From Mycobacterium sp. (GTDB taxonomy: Bacteria > Actinomycetota > Actinomycetes > Mycobacteriales > Mycobacteriaceae), in assembly GCF_019243155.1 (NCBI RefSeq), contig NZ_JAFAUS010000307.1:1-32834 (forward strand): a stretch of 32,834 bases of DNA, given 5' to 3'. Positions 18,320 to 25,597 of the stretch are shown here, piece after piece. The notes under the pieces were generated by a model. It made no database searches. It saw nothing but the letters and a program-made list of their open reading frames with translations, and was not told the origin of the DNA. Position 1 is the first letter of the stretch. Every line of letters starts with the position of its first letter. Made by a program: the position numbers and the translations under genes.

Positions 18320-18344
18320 GCCCCGCTTCCCCTCGGAGCGGGGC
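18320..18344 (+). other. Stem-loop between the SDR gene and fadE22
   Basis: GCCCCGC (18320-18326) pairs with GCGGGGC (18338-18344), and TCC/GGA continue the stem after one bulged T, with loop CCTC. No T run follows, so it is a weak terminator at best. If transcription starts near 18314 it would be the first element of the fadE22 leader. Confidence 0.4.
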
Positions 18345-18382
18345 AGGCTACCCAGCTTCCAGCCGCGCGAGGAGGGTCCCTC

Positions 18383-20548
18383 ATGGCTATCGCACTGACC
18401 GACGACCATCGCGAACTCGCCGACGTAGCCCGCGGGTTCCTGACTGCGCATAAGGCGCGTTGGGCGGCGCGATCGCTGCTCGACGCGACCGACGAAACCC
18501 GACCTCCGTTCTGGCAGAACCTGGTCGAGCTGGGGTGGCTGGGCCTGCACGTCGACGAAGAGCACGGCGGTTCCGGCTTCGGGCTGCCCGAACTCGTCGT
18601 GGTGATCGAAGAGCTCGGGCGCGCGGTGGCGCCCGGACCGTTCGTGCCGACCGTCATCGCGTCGGCCGTGATCGCCAAGGACGGTACGCCCGAGCAGAAG
18701 TCGCGCCTGCTGCCCCGCCTGATCGACGGAACCGCCACCGCCGGCATTGGTTTGGACAGTCAGGTGCAGGTCAAGGATGGGGTCGCCGACGGCGATGCCG
18801 GAATCGTGTTGGGCGCCGGGCTCGCCGAGCTGTTGCTGGTCGCCGTGGGCGACGACGTCCTGGTGCTGGAACGCGGCCGCTCCGGTGTCTCGGTCGACGT
18901 GCCCGACAACCTCGACCCGACCCGGCGATCCGGGCGGGTCCGGCTGCAGAACGTCAGCGTGAGCGCCGACGACGTGTTGCCGGGGGCGCGGGAGTCGGCG
19001 CTGGCCCGGGCGCGGACGCTGCTGGCCGCGGAGGCGGTGGGCGGGGCGACGGACTGCGTCGAGGCCGCCGTCGAGTACGCCAAGGTGCGGCAGCAATTCG
19101 GTCGCACCATCGCGACTTTCCAAGCGGTGAAACATCATTGCGCCAACATGGTGGTGGCCTCGGAGTCGGCCGTCGCCGCCGTATGGGACGCTTCGCGGGC
19201 GGCCTCCGAAGACGAGGACCAGTTCCGGTTGAGCGCCGCGGTGGCCGCGGCGCTGGCCTTCCCGGCGTACGCGCGCAATGCCGAACTCAATATTCAGGTG
19301 CATGGCGGTATCGGCTTCACCTGGGAGCACGACGCCCATCTGCATCTGCGGCGGGCGCTGGTGACCTCGGCGCTGTTCGGCGGCGAGGCACCGGCCGCCG
19401 ACGTCTTCGATCGCACCGCTGCCGGCGCCGTCCGGGAGAACAGCCTGGACCTGCCGGACGAGGCCGAGGAGTTGCGCACCCGGATTCGCGCCGACGCCAA
19501 AGAGATCGCCGCCCTGGACAAGCAGGCGCAGCGGGACAAGCTGATCGAGACCGGCTACGGCATGGCGCACTGGCCCAAGCCGTGGGGTCGCGCGGCCGAC
19601 GCGGTGGAACAGCTGGTGATCGAGGAGGAGTTCCGGGCGGCCGGCGTCAAGCGTCCCGACTACGGGATCACCGGGTGGGTGATCCTGACCCTGATCCAGC
19701 ACGGAACCGATTGGCAGATCGAAAGATTCGTGGAGAAGGCGCTGCGCAAGGACGAGATCTGGTGCCAGCTGTTCTCCGAGCCCGACGCGGGCTCGGACGC
19801 CGCGGGCATCAAGACGCGTGCCACCCGGGTGGACGGCGGCTGGAAGATCAACGGCCAAAAGGTGTGGACCAGCGGGGCGCACTACTGCGCCCGCGGACTT
19901 GCCACCGTGCGCACCGATCCGGAGGCGCGCAAGCATGCCGGCATCACCACCGTGATCGTCGACATGAAGGCACCCGAGGTCGAGGTGCGGCCGCTGCGCC
20001 AGATCACCGGCGGCTCGGATTTCAACGAGGTGTTCTTCAACGATCTGTTCGTGCCCGACGAGGACGTGGTCGGGGAGCCCAACACCGGCTGGACGGTCGC
20101 GCGGGCCACACTGGGCAACGAGCGCGTCAGCATCGGCGGCAGCGGGTCGTTCTACGAGGGCCTGGCGGACAGCTTGATCGAACTCGCGCAGAAGCACTCA
20201 GATCGGTTGGCGGACGCCAAGATTCGCGTCGGAAACTATCTCACCGATGAGCATGCGCTGCGCCTGCTGAACCTGCGCCGCGCCGCCCGCAGCGTCGAGG
20301 GGGCAGGCCCCGGCCCGGAGGGCAACGTCACCAAGCTGAAGCTGGCCGAGCACATGGTCGACGGGGCCGCGATCTCGGCGGCGCTGCTGGGTCCCGACGT
20401 CGCGCTGGTCAACGGGCCGGGCGCGTTGGCGGGCCGCCTGATCATGGGCGCCCGCGGCATGTCGATCGCCGGCGGCACCTCGGAGGTCACCCGCAATCAG
20501 ATCGCCGAGCGGATCCTCGGCATGCCTCGCGATCCGCTGATCAACTAG
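18383..20548 (+). CDS. fadE22: Acyl-CoA dehydrogenase FadE22, two fused ACAD domains
   Basis: With 721 residues it has the length I recall for M. tuberculosis FadE22 (Rv3061c) and is twice a normal acyl-CoA dehydrogenase. The first domain (1 to about 345) ends with QVHGGIGFTWEHDAHLHLRRA, the second (about 360-721) carries WCQLFSEPDAGSDAAG, W-K-I-N-G-Q-K-V-W and ends with SIAGGTSEVTRNQIAERILGMP. These are the hallmarks of the two unlike subunits of mycobacterial alpha2beta2 FadE enzymes, such as those for cholesterol side chains, so the protein looks like both subunits in one chain. The usual YEG catalytic Glu is AGG in domain two. GAGGAGGG lies before the ATG. The substrate is not known. Confidence 0.95.
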   Translation: MAIALTDDHRELADVARGFLTAHKARWAARSLLDATDETRPPFWQNLVELGWLGLHVDEEHGGSGFGLPELVVVIEELGRAVAPGPFVPTVIASAVIAKDGTPEQKSRLLPRLIDGTATAGIGLDSQVQVKDGVADGDAGIVLGAGLAELLLVAVGDDVLVLERGRSGVSVDVPDNLDPTRRSGRVRLQNVSVSADDVLPGARESALARARTLLAAEAVGGATDCVEAAVEYAKVRQQFGRTIATFQAVKHHCANMVVASESAVAAVWDASRAASEDEDQFRLSAAVAAALAFPAYARNAELNIQVHGGIGFTWEHDAHLHLRRALVTSALFGGEAPAADVFDRTAAGAVRENSLDLPDEAEELRTRIRADAKEIAALDKQAQRDKLIETGYGMAHWPKPWGRAADAVEQLVIEEEFRAAGVKRPDYGITGWVILTLIQHGTDWQIERFVEKALRKDEIWCQLFSEPDAGSDAAGIKTRATRVDGGWKINGQKVWTSGAHYCARGLATVRTDPEARKHAGITTVIVDMKAPEVEVRPLRQITGGSDFNEVFFNDLFVPDEDVVGEPNTGWTVARATLGNERVSIGGSGSFYEGLADSLIELAQKHSDRLADAKIRVGNYLTDEHALRLLNLRRAARSVEGAGPGPEGNVTKLKLAEHMVDGAAISAALLGPDVALVNGPGALAGRLIMGARGMSIAGGTSEVTRNQIAERILGMPRDPLIN

Positions 20549-20555
20549 CTCTCGC

Positions 20556-20900
20556 TCAGGTGGGCGCGAACAGCGGCGCGCCGCCGGCGCCCCGCTCCGG
20601 CTGGATATCGACCGGCATTCCGCAGGTCACCGAATCCGGTTCGCAGCCAACGATGTTGGCTGCCACCCGCAGACCCTTCTGCTCGGCCAGTTCGACGATG
20701 GCGATCACATACGGCGTGGGGATCTCGGGGTTATAGGGGTGGTGGTTCACGGTGTAGGTGAACACCGTGCCGTGTCCGGAGACCGGCCGCGCCGCCAGCA
20801 CGGCTCCGCACTCGCGGCATTCGCCCGTCGCCGGATGCACCCAACGCGCGCAATCGTCGCAATAGTCGATGAGAAGCGCGGCGGTCGGCTCTTCTGGCAC
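20556..20900 (-). CDS. DUF35 OB-fold / zinc-ribbon protein, partner of the thiolase-like gene
   Basis: The protein has a rubredoxin-like zinc ribbon (Cys14, Cys17, Cys28, Cys31 in CDDCARWVHPATGECREC) followed by an OB-fold with GTVFTYTVNHHPYNP and PYVIAIVEL. DUF35 proteins bind acyl-CoA and form complexes with thiolase-like enzymes, such as ChsH2 with the aldolase Ltp2. From the GTG at 20900 it has 114 residues and would be almost leaderless, as a TACTGT hexamer ends eight bases earlier. An ATG at 20966 would add 22 residues but would cover the promoter zone and the divergent start. It converges with fadE22, leaving seven bases. Confidence 0.85.
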   Translation of the reverse strand: MPEEPTAALLIDYCDDCARWVHPATGECRECGAVLAARPVSGHGTVFTYTVNHHPYNPEIPTPYVIAIVELAEQKGLRVAANIVGCEPDSVTCGMPVDIQPERGAGGAPLFAPT

Positions 20901-20907
20901 GACGAAT

Positions 20908-20917
20908 ACAGTACACT
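20908..20917. promoter_or_regulatory. Overlapping divergent -10 elements
   Basis: The plus strand has TACACT at 20912-20917 and the minus strand TACTGT at 20913-20908, so two -10 hexamers facing opposite ways share two bases. The minus one fits a leaderless start of the DUF35 gene at 20900; the plus one gives a leader of some 40 bases for the thiolase-like gene. RNA polymerase could serve only one side at a time. Confidence 0.4.
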
Positions 20918-20964
20918 CAATTGGTTCGATGCGACGCTGGATGTGGTCTGACGGGGCGGTGTAC

Positions 20965-22158
20965 ATGACGCATTTCGAGAAAGACGCCATCATTTCCGGC
21001 ATCGGGATCTCGCGAATCGGCCGACGAACCGGCATCCCGGGCTTCGAGCTGACCATGGAGGCGGTGCGCACAGCCATCGAGGACGCCGGGTTGGTTGCGG
21101 CCGACATCGACGGAATCGCGACGCTGGGTGACACGCCGGCCGAAGAGGTCAACGCCGCACTGCACATCGACGCTGCGGACTGCGGATCCGGGTTCGGCAC
21201 CGGCGGCCTGCTGTCCCCGGTGATATCGGCGTGCCGGGCGGTCTCCGAGCGGCACGCCCGCCACGTGGTGATCTACCGGACGATCCAGATGCTCGGCGGC
21301 ACGGTCCCGGTCAAGCAGGAGGAGAACGCGCCCGCCCCGCCGCTTGCGCGAATGTTCGATGCCCCGGAGGGTGCGGCGCGGCCCGCGGTCGGCCCGATGG
21401 ACGACGTCAACGATCTGGTTGCGGCCCAGGCGTATTCGGCGGCCAACTGGCTAGCGCTCAACTGCCGCCGGCACATGGAGCTGTACGGCACCACCAAAGA
21501 ACAGCTGGGGTGGGTGGCGCTGAACGGCAGACGCAACGCGGCCTTGAATCCCCGTGCCGTGTACCGCGACCCGATGACGATGGACGACTATCTTGGCGCG
21601 CGACCGGTTTCCACACCCCTGGGATTGCTGGACTGCGATGTCCCGATCGACGGCTCGGTCGCGGTGGTGGTGTCGCATGCGGAGTACGCCGCCGACTGCC
21701 CGCACCGAGCGGTGCGGGTGGAGGCGATCGGCGGGTCCGACGGCGCCGGCGGCTGGTTCCACCGCGAGGACTACCCGAAGATGGCGATGTCGGATGCGAC
21801 CGAGCAGATGTGGTCGCGGACGGAGTTGACGCCGGCCGACCTGCAGGTCGCCCAGCTGTACGACGGGTTCACCTTTCTCACCATGGCCTGGCTGGAAGCC
21901 CTGGGGGTCTGCGGCGACGGCGAAGCGGGACCGTTCGTCGAGGGCGGCACGCGCATCGCGCGTGACGGCAAGCTGCCGCTGAACACCTACGGGGGCCAAC
22001 TGTCGGCGGGGCGGATGCACGGCTATTGGGCGCTGCACGAGGGATGTCTGCAGCTGCGCGGCGACGCGGGGGAGCGCCAGGTGGTGCAGCGGCCGGAGGT
22101 CGGGGTGGTCTCGGTAGGCGGCGGGCCCGTCGCCGGGTGCATGTTGCTCACCTGCTGA
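20965..22158 (+). CDS. Thiolase-like protein of the SCP-x / lipid-transfer (Ltp) type
   Basis: The 397-residue protein has the thiolase fold of the SCP-x group, starting with AIISGIGISRIGRR and LTMEAVRTAIEDAGL. The N-terminal segment where thiolases carry the nucleophile reads DAADCGSGFGTGG, unlike the NNNCATGS type. Near the C-terminus the motif is LPLNTYGGQLSAGRMHG with Tyr342 where thiolases have NTHGG. A Tyr here is what I recall for the retro-aldolase Ltp2, which works with a DUF35 partner; the divergent DUF35 gene supports this. The enzyme may cleave a 3-hydroxy (or 17-hydroxy steroid-type) acyl-CoA. I chose the ATG at 20965; an in-frame ATG at 20929 would add 12 residues. Confidence 0.85.
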   Translation: MTHFEKDAIISGIGISRIGRRTGIPGFELTMEAVRTAIEDAGLVAADIDGIATLGDTPAEEVNAALHIDAADCGSGFGTGGLLSPVISACRAVSERHARHVVIYRTIQMLGGTVPVKQEENAPAPPLARMFDAPEGAARPAVGPMDDVNDLVAAQAYSAANWLALNCRRHMELYGTTKEQLGWVALNGRRNAALNPRAVYRDPMTMDDYLGARPVSTPLGLLDCDVPIDGSVAVVVSHAEYAADCPHRAVRVEAIGGSDGAGGWFHREDYPKMAMSDATEQMWSRTELTPADLQVAQLYDGFTFLTMAWLEALGVCGDGEAGPFVEGGTRIARDGKLPLNTYGGQLSAGRMHGYWALHEGCLQLRGDAGERQVVQRPEVGVVSVGGGPVAGCMLLTC

Positions 22159-22191
22159 GAGTGCGTGTGGGAGAGCCTAGTTGAGTCTCAG

Positions 22192-23640
22192 ATGAGCGAG
22201 GACCCCGATAACGGCCAGGCGAACAAACTGGCTTCGAAGATTGCGCGCGAGATCGAGGCGGACATCGTCCGCCGCGGCTGGACGGTCGGGGAATCGCTGG
22301 GATCCGAACAGGCTCTGCAACAACGCTTTCGGGTGAGCCGTTCGGTCCTGCGGGAGGCGGTTCGCCTCGTCGAACACCACCAGGTCGCCCGGATGCGCCG
22401 CGGACCCAACGGTGGGCTGCTCATCTGCGAGCCCGACGCCGGACCCGCCACCCGGGCCGTCGTCATCTATCTCGAGTACCTGGGCACGACCCTGGGCGAC
22501 CTGCTCAACGCGCGCCTGGTGCTCGAGCCCCTGGCGGCCTCGCTCGCCGCCGAACGGATCGACGAAGCCGGCATCGCCCGGCTGCGGTCGGTCTTGAGCG
22601 CCGAAGAGCAGTGGGAGCCCGGCTTGCCGGCGCCGCGCGACGAGTTCCACATCGCGTTGGCCGAGCAATCCAAAAACCCTGTGCTGCAGCTGTTCATCGA
22701 CATCCTGATGCGGCTCACCACGCGATACGCCCTGCAGTCGCGCACCGACTCGGCGACCGAGGCGATCGAGGCGGTCGACCAGATGCACGTCGACCACTCC
22801 GAGATCGTTGCGGCCGTCACCGCCGGCGATTCGGCGCGTGCCAAGACGCTGTCCCAGCGGCACGTGGAGGCGGTGACCGCCTGGCTGCAGCAGCATCACG
22901 CCGGCGCCAAACGACGCAAGCCGCGACCACTCGACGTCCAGGCGCCGCAGGGAAAGCTGGCTGAGATGCTGGCGGCCACCATCGGCGACGACATCGTCGT
23001 TAGCGGCCGGCCCGTCGGTTCGGTCTTCGGCACCGAGGCGGCCTTGCTGGAGCGCTACCGGGTGAGCCGCGCGGCGTTCCGCGAGGCGGTGCGCCTGCTC
23101 GAGTATCACTCGGTTGCGCACATGCGCCGGGGGCCCGGCGGCGGACTCGTCATCGCCAAACCAGCCGCGCAGGCCAGCATCGACACCATCGCTTTGTACC
23201 TGCAGTACCGCGACCCGAGTCGGGAACACTTGCGGTGCGTCAGGGACGCGATCGAGATCGACAATGTGGCCAAAGTTGTCAAGCGTCGCGGTGAGTCGAC
23301 GGTCGCCGATTTTCTCGCCACCCATCGGTCGGTGGTCGGGGAGAACCCGCGGGAAACGCCCGGCGATGTCCGCAAGGCCGCCGCGGAGGAGTTCCGGTTT
23401 CACATCGGACTGGCGCAGTTGGCCGGCAACGCGCTGCTGGACCTGTTTCTTCGAATCATCGTCGAGTTGTTCCGCCGGCACTGGTCGAGCACCGGGCAGG
23501 CGCCACCGACATGGACCGACGTGCTGGCCGTTCACCACGCTCACCTGCGGATTCTCGACGCCGTGGAGGCGGGCGACGACAGCCTGGCCCGCTATCGCGT
23601 TCGCCGTCATCTGGACGCCGCCGCGTCGTGGTGGCTCTAG
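22192..23640 (+). CDS. Double GntR/FCD transcription regulator
   Basis: This 482-residue protein consists of two FadR-type regulators in tandem. Each half has a winged helix (first at about 20-80 with VSRSVLREAVRLVEHHQVARMRRGPNGG, second at about 255-330 with VSRAAFREAVRLLEYHSVAHMRRGPGGG, both shortened here) and an alpha-helical FCD ligand domain. The length and duplication match M. tuberculosis Rv3060c. FCD regulators bind acyl-CoA or small acids; the first half keeps more of the His/Asp metal-site pattern than the second. The start is the ATG at 22192; a GTG at 22165 is possible. It follows the thiolase-like gene by 33 bases and could control it or fadE22. Confidence 0.92.
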   Translation: MSEDPDNGQANKLASKIAREIEADIVRRGWTVGESLGSEQALQQRFRVSRSVLREAVRLVEHHQVARMRRGPNGGLLICEPDAGPATRAVVIYLEYLGTTLGDLLNARLVLEPLAASLAAERIDEAGIARLRSVLSAEEQWEPGLPAPRDEFHIALAEQSKNPVLQLFIDILMRLTTRYALQSRTDSATEAIEAVDQMHVDHSEIVAAVTAGDSARAKTLSQRHVEAVTAWLQQHHAGAKRRKPRPLDVQAPQGKLAEMLAATIGDDIVVSGRPVGSVFGTEAALLERYRVSRAAFREAVRLLEYHSVAHMRRGPGGGLVIAKPAAQASIDTIALYLQYRDPSREHLRCVRDAIEIDNVAKVVKRRGESTVADFLATHRSVVGENPRETPGDVRKAAAEEFRFHIGLAQLAGNALLDLFLRIIVELFRRHWSSTGQAPPTWTDVLAVHHAHLRILDAVEAGDDSLARYRVRRHLDAAASWWL

Positions 23641-23709
23641 CAGCGGCCTGCGCCCAAATTGAATGCAGATGTGACCTGTTGCGCGGTATAGCGACGGCCC
23701 GTCGCGGGT

Positions 23710-24750
23710 ATGGAGAGGGAGAAAGCAGACGGCCGGTCCAGCAGGGGGTTGGCGTACGTGATTGAGAGCGGGAGCGCCGGAGTGACTACGGGGATTGAAA
23801 CCGGGCACCCCGGATTTGTTCACTCGGCGCTGATGTACCACTCCCAGCAGGAGTACCTGGACCTGGTGTCGCGGTTCGTCTGCGACGGCCTCGCGATGGG
23901 CGAGGCGGTTCTGGTTGCGGTCCCGCCGGACGAGTTGGCGTTGTTGTACGACGGTCTGTACCCGGGCGGTGGGTGGCCCGACGAACTACGCATGACGGAT
24001 GTCACCGAGGTCGCCCGTAATCCGACCCGGTTCATGGCAATGGAGGGTTCTTTCGTCGACGAATATCCCGACCGGCGGGTGCGGATCGTCAGCCAGATCG
24101 CGTGGCCGGGCCGCACCGAGGAGGAGTACGTCGCCTGCTCGCAGCATGAGGCGCTCGTCAACGAGGCGATGGACGGCTACCAGGTGTCGGGCTTGTGCCT
24201 CTACGACGCGAGTCAGCTCGGGGGCGACGTTCTCGCGGACGCGCGCGCGACCCACCCCATGTTGTGGAATTGCGGTGCGCTGCAACGCAGCCGGGACTAC
24301 GCGCCGGACGACGTCCTGCACCGTTGCAACCGCCCCCTGCACGTCAACCCGGGGGCGGTCACCTACATGGTCCGGAAGTCGGAGGACCTGCGTCCCGCGC
24401 GTTCCTTCGCCGTCGACTACGCCGGTTGGGTGGGGCTGTCCCAGGACGGCATCGAGGATCTGCAACTGGTGGCCACCGAGCTGGCCACCAACAGCCTCAT
24501 GTACAGCGGTGGCGCATGCCGGCTGGCCTTCTGGCGGGACAACCAGCATCTGGTCTGCGAGGCGCGCGACGCCGGGCAATTCGATACCGCACTGGTCGGT
24601 CGCCTGGACCCGGGGCCGGGCGGCCCCGCCAGCCGCGGTCTGTATCTGGTCAACGCCATCTCGGACTTGGTGCGGACCCACACCACGGCCACCGGGACGA
24701 CGATCCAGGCCTACCTCCGGTTCGAGCCCTCGCCCGGACCCAACGGCTGA
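23710..24750 (+). CDS. MEDS sensor and HATPase domain protein (anti-sigma or kinase-like)
   Basis: The N-terminal 200 residues match the MEDS domain (FVHSALMYHSQQEYLDLVSRFVCDGLAMGEAVLVAVPP, shortened here), thought to bind a hydrocarbon-derived ligand. The C-terminal 130 residues form an ATPase of the RsbW type: the N box is ELATNSLMYSG with Glu257 and Asn261, followed by VCEARDAG and GPASRGLYLVN. No phosphate-acceptor His domain is seen, so it is more like an anti-sigma-factor kinase than a normal sensor kinase. No sigma factor or anti-anti-sigma gene is adjacent, so its partner lies elsewhere. The start is uncertain; a GTG at 23758 (AGGGGG upstream) or one at 23782 is possible. Confidence 0.82.
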   Translation: MEREKADGRSSRGLAYVIESGSAGVTTGIETGHPGFVHSALMYHSQQEYLDLVSRFVCDGLAMGEAVLVAVPPDELALLYDGLYPGGGWPDELRMTDVTEVARNPTRFMAMEGSFVDEYPDRRVRIVSQIAWPGRTEEEYVACSQHEALVNEAMDGYQVSGLCLYDASQLGGDVLADARATHPMLWNCGALQRSRDYAPDDVLHRCNRPLHVNPGAVTYMVRKSEDLRPARSFAVDYAGWVGLSQDGIEDLQLVATELATNSLMYSGGACRLAFWRDNQHLVCEARDAGQFDTALVGRLDPGPGGPASRGLYLVNAISDLVRTHTTATGTTIQAYLRFEPSPGPNG

Positions 24751-24781
24751 CTGCAAATTGACTTCATCGTCGTGCCTTTCT

Positions 24782-24818
24782 TCCGGCGTGCAGAGCCCGT
24801 GATCTGCACCACACCGGA
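24782..24818 (+). terminator. Stem-loop after the MEDS-ATPase gene
   Basis: GTGCAGA (24788-24794) and TCTGCAC (24803-24809) pair around an eight-base loop, and TCCGG/CCGGA (24782-24786, 24814-24818) form an outer stem. It begins 32 bases after the stop codon. There is no T run, but AT-rich sequence follows; mycobacterial terminators often lack a clean T tail. Confidence 0.45.
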
Positions 24819-24905
24819 TCAATAATCACTGTTCGACACGTGTAAACGAAAAATTCAAAAATCTTCAACACGCGTGCAATGAGCGACGCGTCGCGATCGC
24901 GGAAG

Positions 24906-24935
24906 TTGCGTGACCGGCGGATTGATGTCTAATGT
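24906..24935 (+). promoter_or_regulatory. Promoter of the LeuA-domain gene and its leader
   Basis: TTGCGT (24906-24911) and TAATGT (24930-24935) are separated by 18 bases and fit the housekeeping sigma-70 type. Transcription would begin at about 24942-24944, right at the GTG of the small leader frame. An AT-rich tract (about 24838-24875) lies just upstream and may act as an UP-like element. Confidence 0.6.
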
Positions 24936-24943
24936 CGTCCCTC

Positions 24944-25000
24944 GTGCGTCTTCTCGAGCGTGCCTTCGGGGCAGTAGTAAGCACCCGCAGCGGGGTCTGA
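24944..25000 (+). CDS. Putative leaderless leader peptide (18 residues)
   Basis: GTG at 24944 lies eight bases past the -10 box, so the mRNA would begin at or near this codon, as in many leaderless mycobacterial genes. It encodes MRLLERAFGAVVSTRSGV, with two Leu codons in a row at positions 3-4 and two Val at 11-12, and ends with TGA at 24998-25000 in the loop of the large hairpin. A ribosome on this frame would melt the 5' arm of the hairpin. Translation is not shown; Leu density is modest, so sensing of leucyl-tRNA is a guess. Confidence 0.45.
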   Translation: MRLLERAFGAVVSTRSGV

Positions 25001-25072
25001 TCCGGACCGACCCCCCGCTGTGGGTCGGATGCTACTGCCGTCGGTCACTCCTGCTGACCAGAGAAGACCGAC
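24970..25072 (+). ncRNA. Structured 5' leader with competing pairings, LEU-element-like
   Basis: A long stem is formed by GGCAGTAG (24970-24977) with CTACTGCC (25032-25039) and, after an internal loop, by 13 pairs of 24983-24995 with 25013-25025 including one G:U. The 17-base loop (24996-25012) contains GACCGAC (25005-25011), which is complementary to GTCGGTC (25040-25046) just after the stem: an H-type pseudoknot. The same GACCGAC recurs at 25066-25072, three bases before the start codon, and would pair with the same GTCGGTC, closing a hairpin around the AGAGAAG ribosome site. The two states exclude each other. A conserved pseudoknot (LEU element) is known before actinobacterial leuA; the gene behind this leader is a LeuA-domain protein. 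Confidence 0.65.
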
Positions 25073-25075
25073 ATC

Positions 25076-25582
25076 ATGACTCTCCTCGAACGGGACCATC
25101 TCTCCACTTTCGAACCAGACTCCGCCGCGGCGTGGTTTTGCCACCACTTCGGGGCGGCTTTCCCCCGCGGTTTGCGGGAGCAGGCCGATGCCATGTCCTG
25201 GCAGGCCTTCGACGCGACCTACGGGCACACCGGCGGGCCGGTGCGGCTGGGGCACTGGGTGTGCGCCGACGGTGACCGGCCGGCCGGGCGGCTCGGTCCG
25301 CAAGCCCGCAACTTCCGCGCCGTGATCGCCGTCGGCGACCGGATCAGCACCTCAACGGCCGCCGCCAGCGGGCCGATCGCCGCGCTCACCGCGATGCTGC
25401 ACGAGCGTGGGGTCACGGTCGAGATCGTGAAGTTCCATCAACTGCAATCCGGCGGGGACACAGCCACTTTCATCCTCGGCAGCAACGGAACGCGCACCGA
25501 GTGGGCAATGGGCCTGTCGGACGAGCCGACGCAGTCGGCCCTGCGCGCGGTGATCGCCTGCGCGAACCGGCTGATCGGCTGA
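25076..25582 (+). CDS. Stand-alone LeuA regulatory-domain protein
   Basis: The 168-residue product aligns with the end of mycobacterial 2-isopropylmalate synthase (LeuA). WQAFDATYG followed by PVRLGHW (42-61) parallels the linker subdomain, and 80-168 parallels the leucine-binding allosteric domain: ASGPIAALTAMLHERGVTVEI, FHQLQSGGDTATF and the end SALRAVIACANRLIG (in LeuA SLRAVVSAVNR). The catalytic TIM barrel is absent, and no remains of it are seen upstream. It could bind leucine or a related acid, or join LeuA in mixed dimers and modulate feedback; both are inference. The ribosome site AGAGAAG lies in the structured leader. It may be a shortened leuA copy that kept its leader. Confidence 0.85.
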   Translation: MTLLERDHLSTFEPDSAAAWFCHHFGAAFPRGLREQADAMSWQAFDATYGHTGGPVRLGHWVCADGDRPAGRLGPQARNFRAVIAVGDRISTSTAAASGPIAALTAMLHERGVTVEIVKFHQLQSGGDTATFILGSNGTRTEWAMGLSDEPTQSALRAVIACANRLIG

Positions 25583-25597
25583 TCGCGCAGCCGGTCG

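Noticed and set aside
18224..20197. Open frame of 657 codons on the minus strand opposite fadE22
   Set aside because: Codon bias of fadE22 leaves the opposite strand open; the translation is rich in Arg, Gly and His and has no family signature.
23691..23705. Palindrome GCGACGG-C-CCGTCGC before the MEDS-ATPase gene
   Set aside because: Very GC-rich seven-base arms are common by chance in this DNA; not listed as a separate feature.
23678..23711. SigF promoter (GTTT and GGGTAT) before the MEDS-ATPase gene
   Set aside because: GGGTAT is present but would overlap the start codon, and no GTTT lies at the needed distance; the nearest GTTG is 24 bases away.
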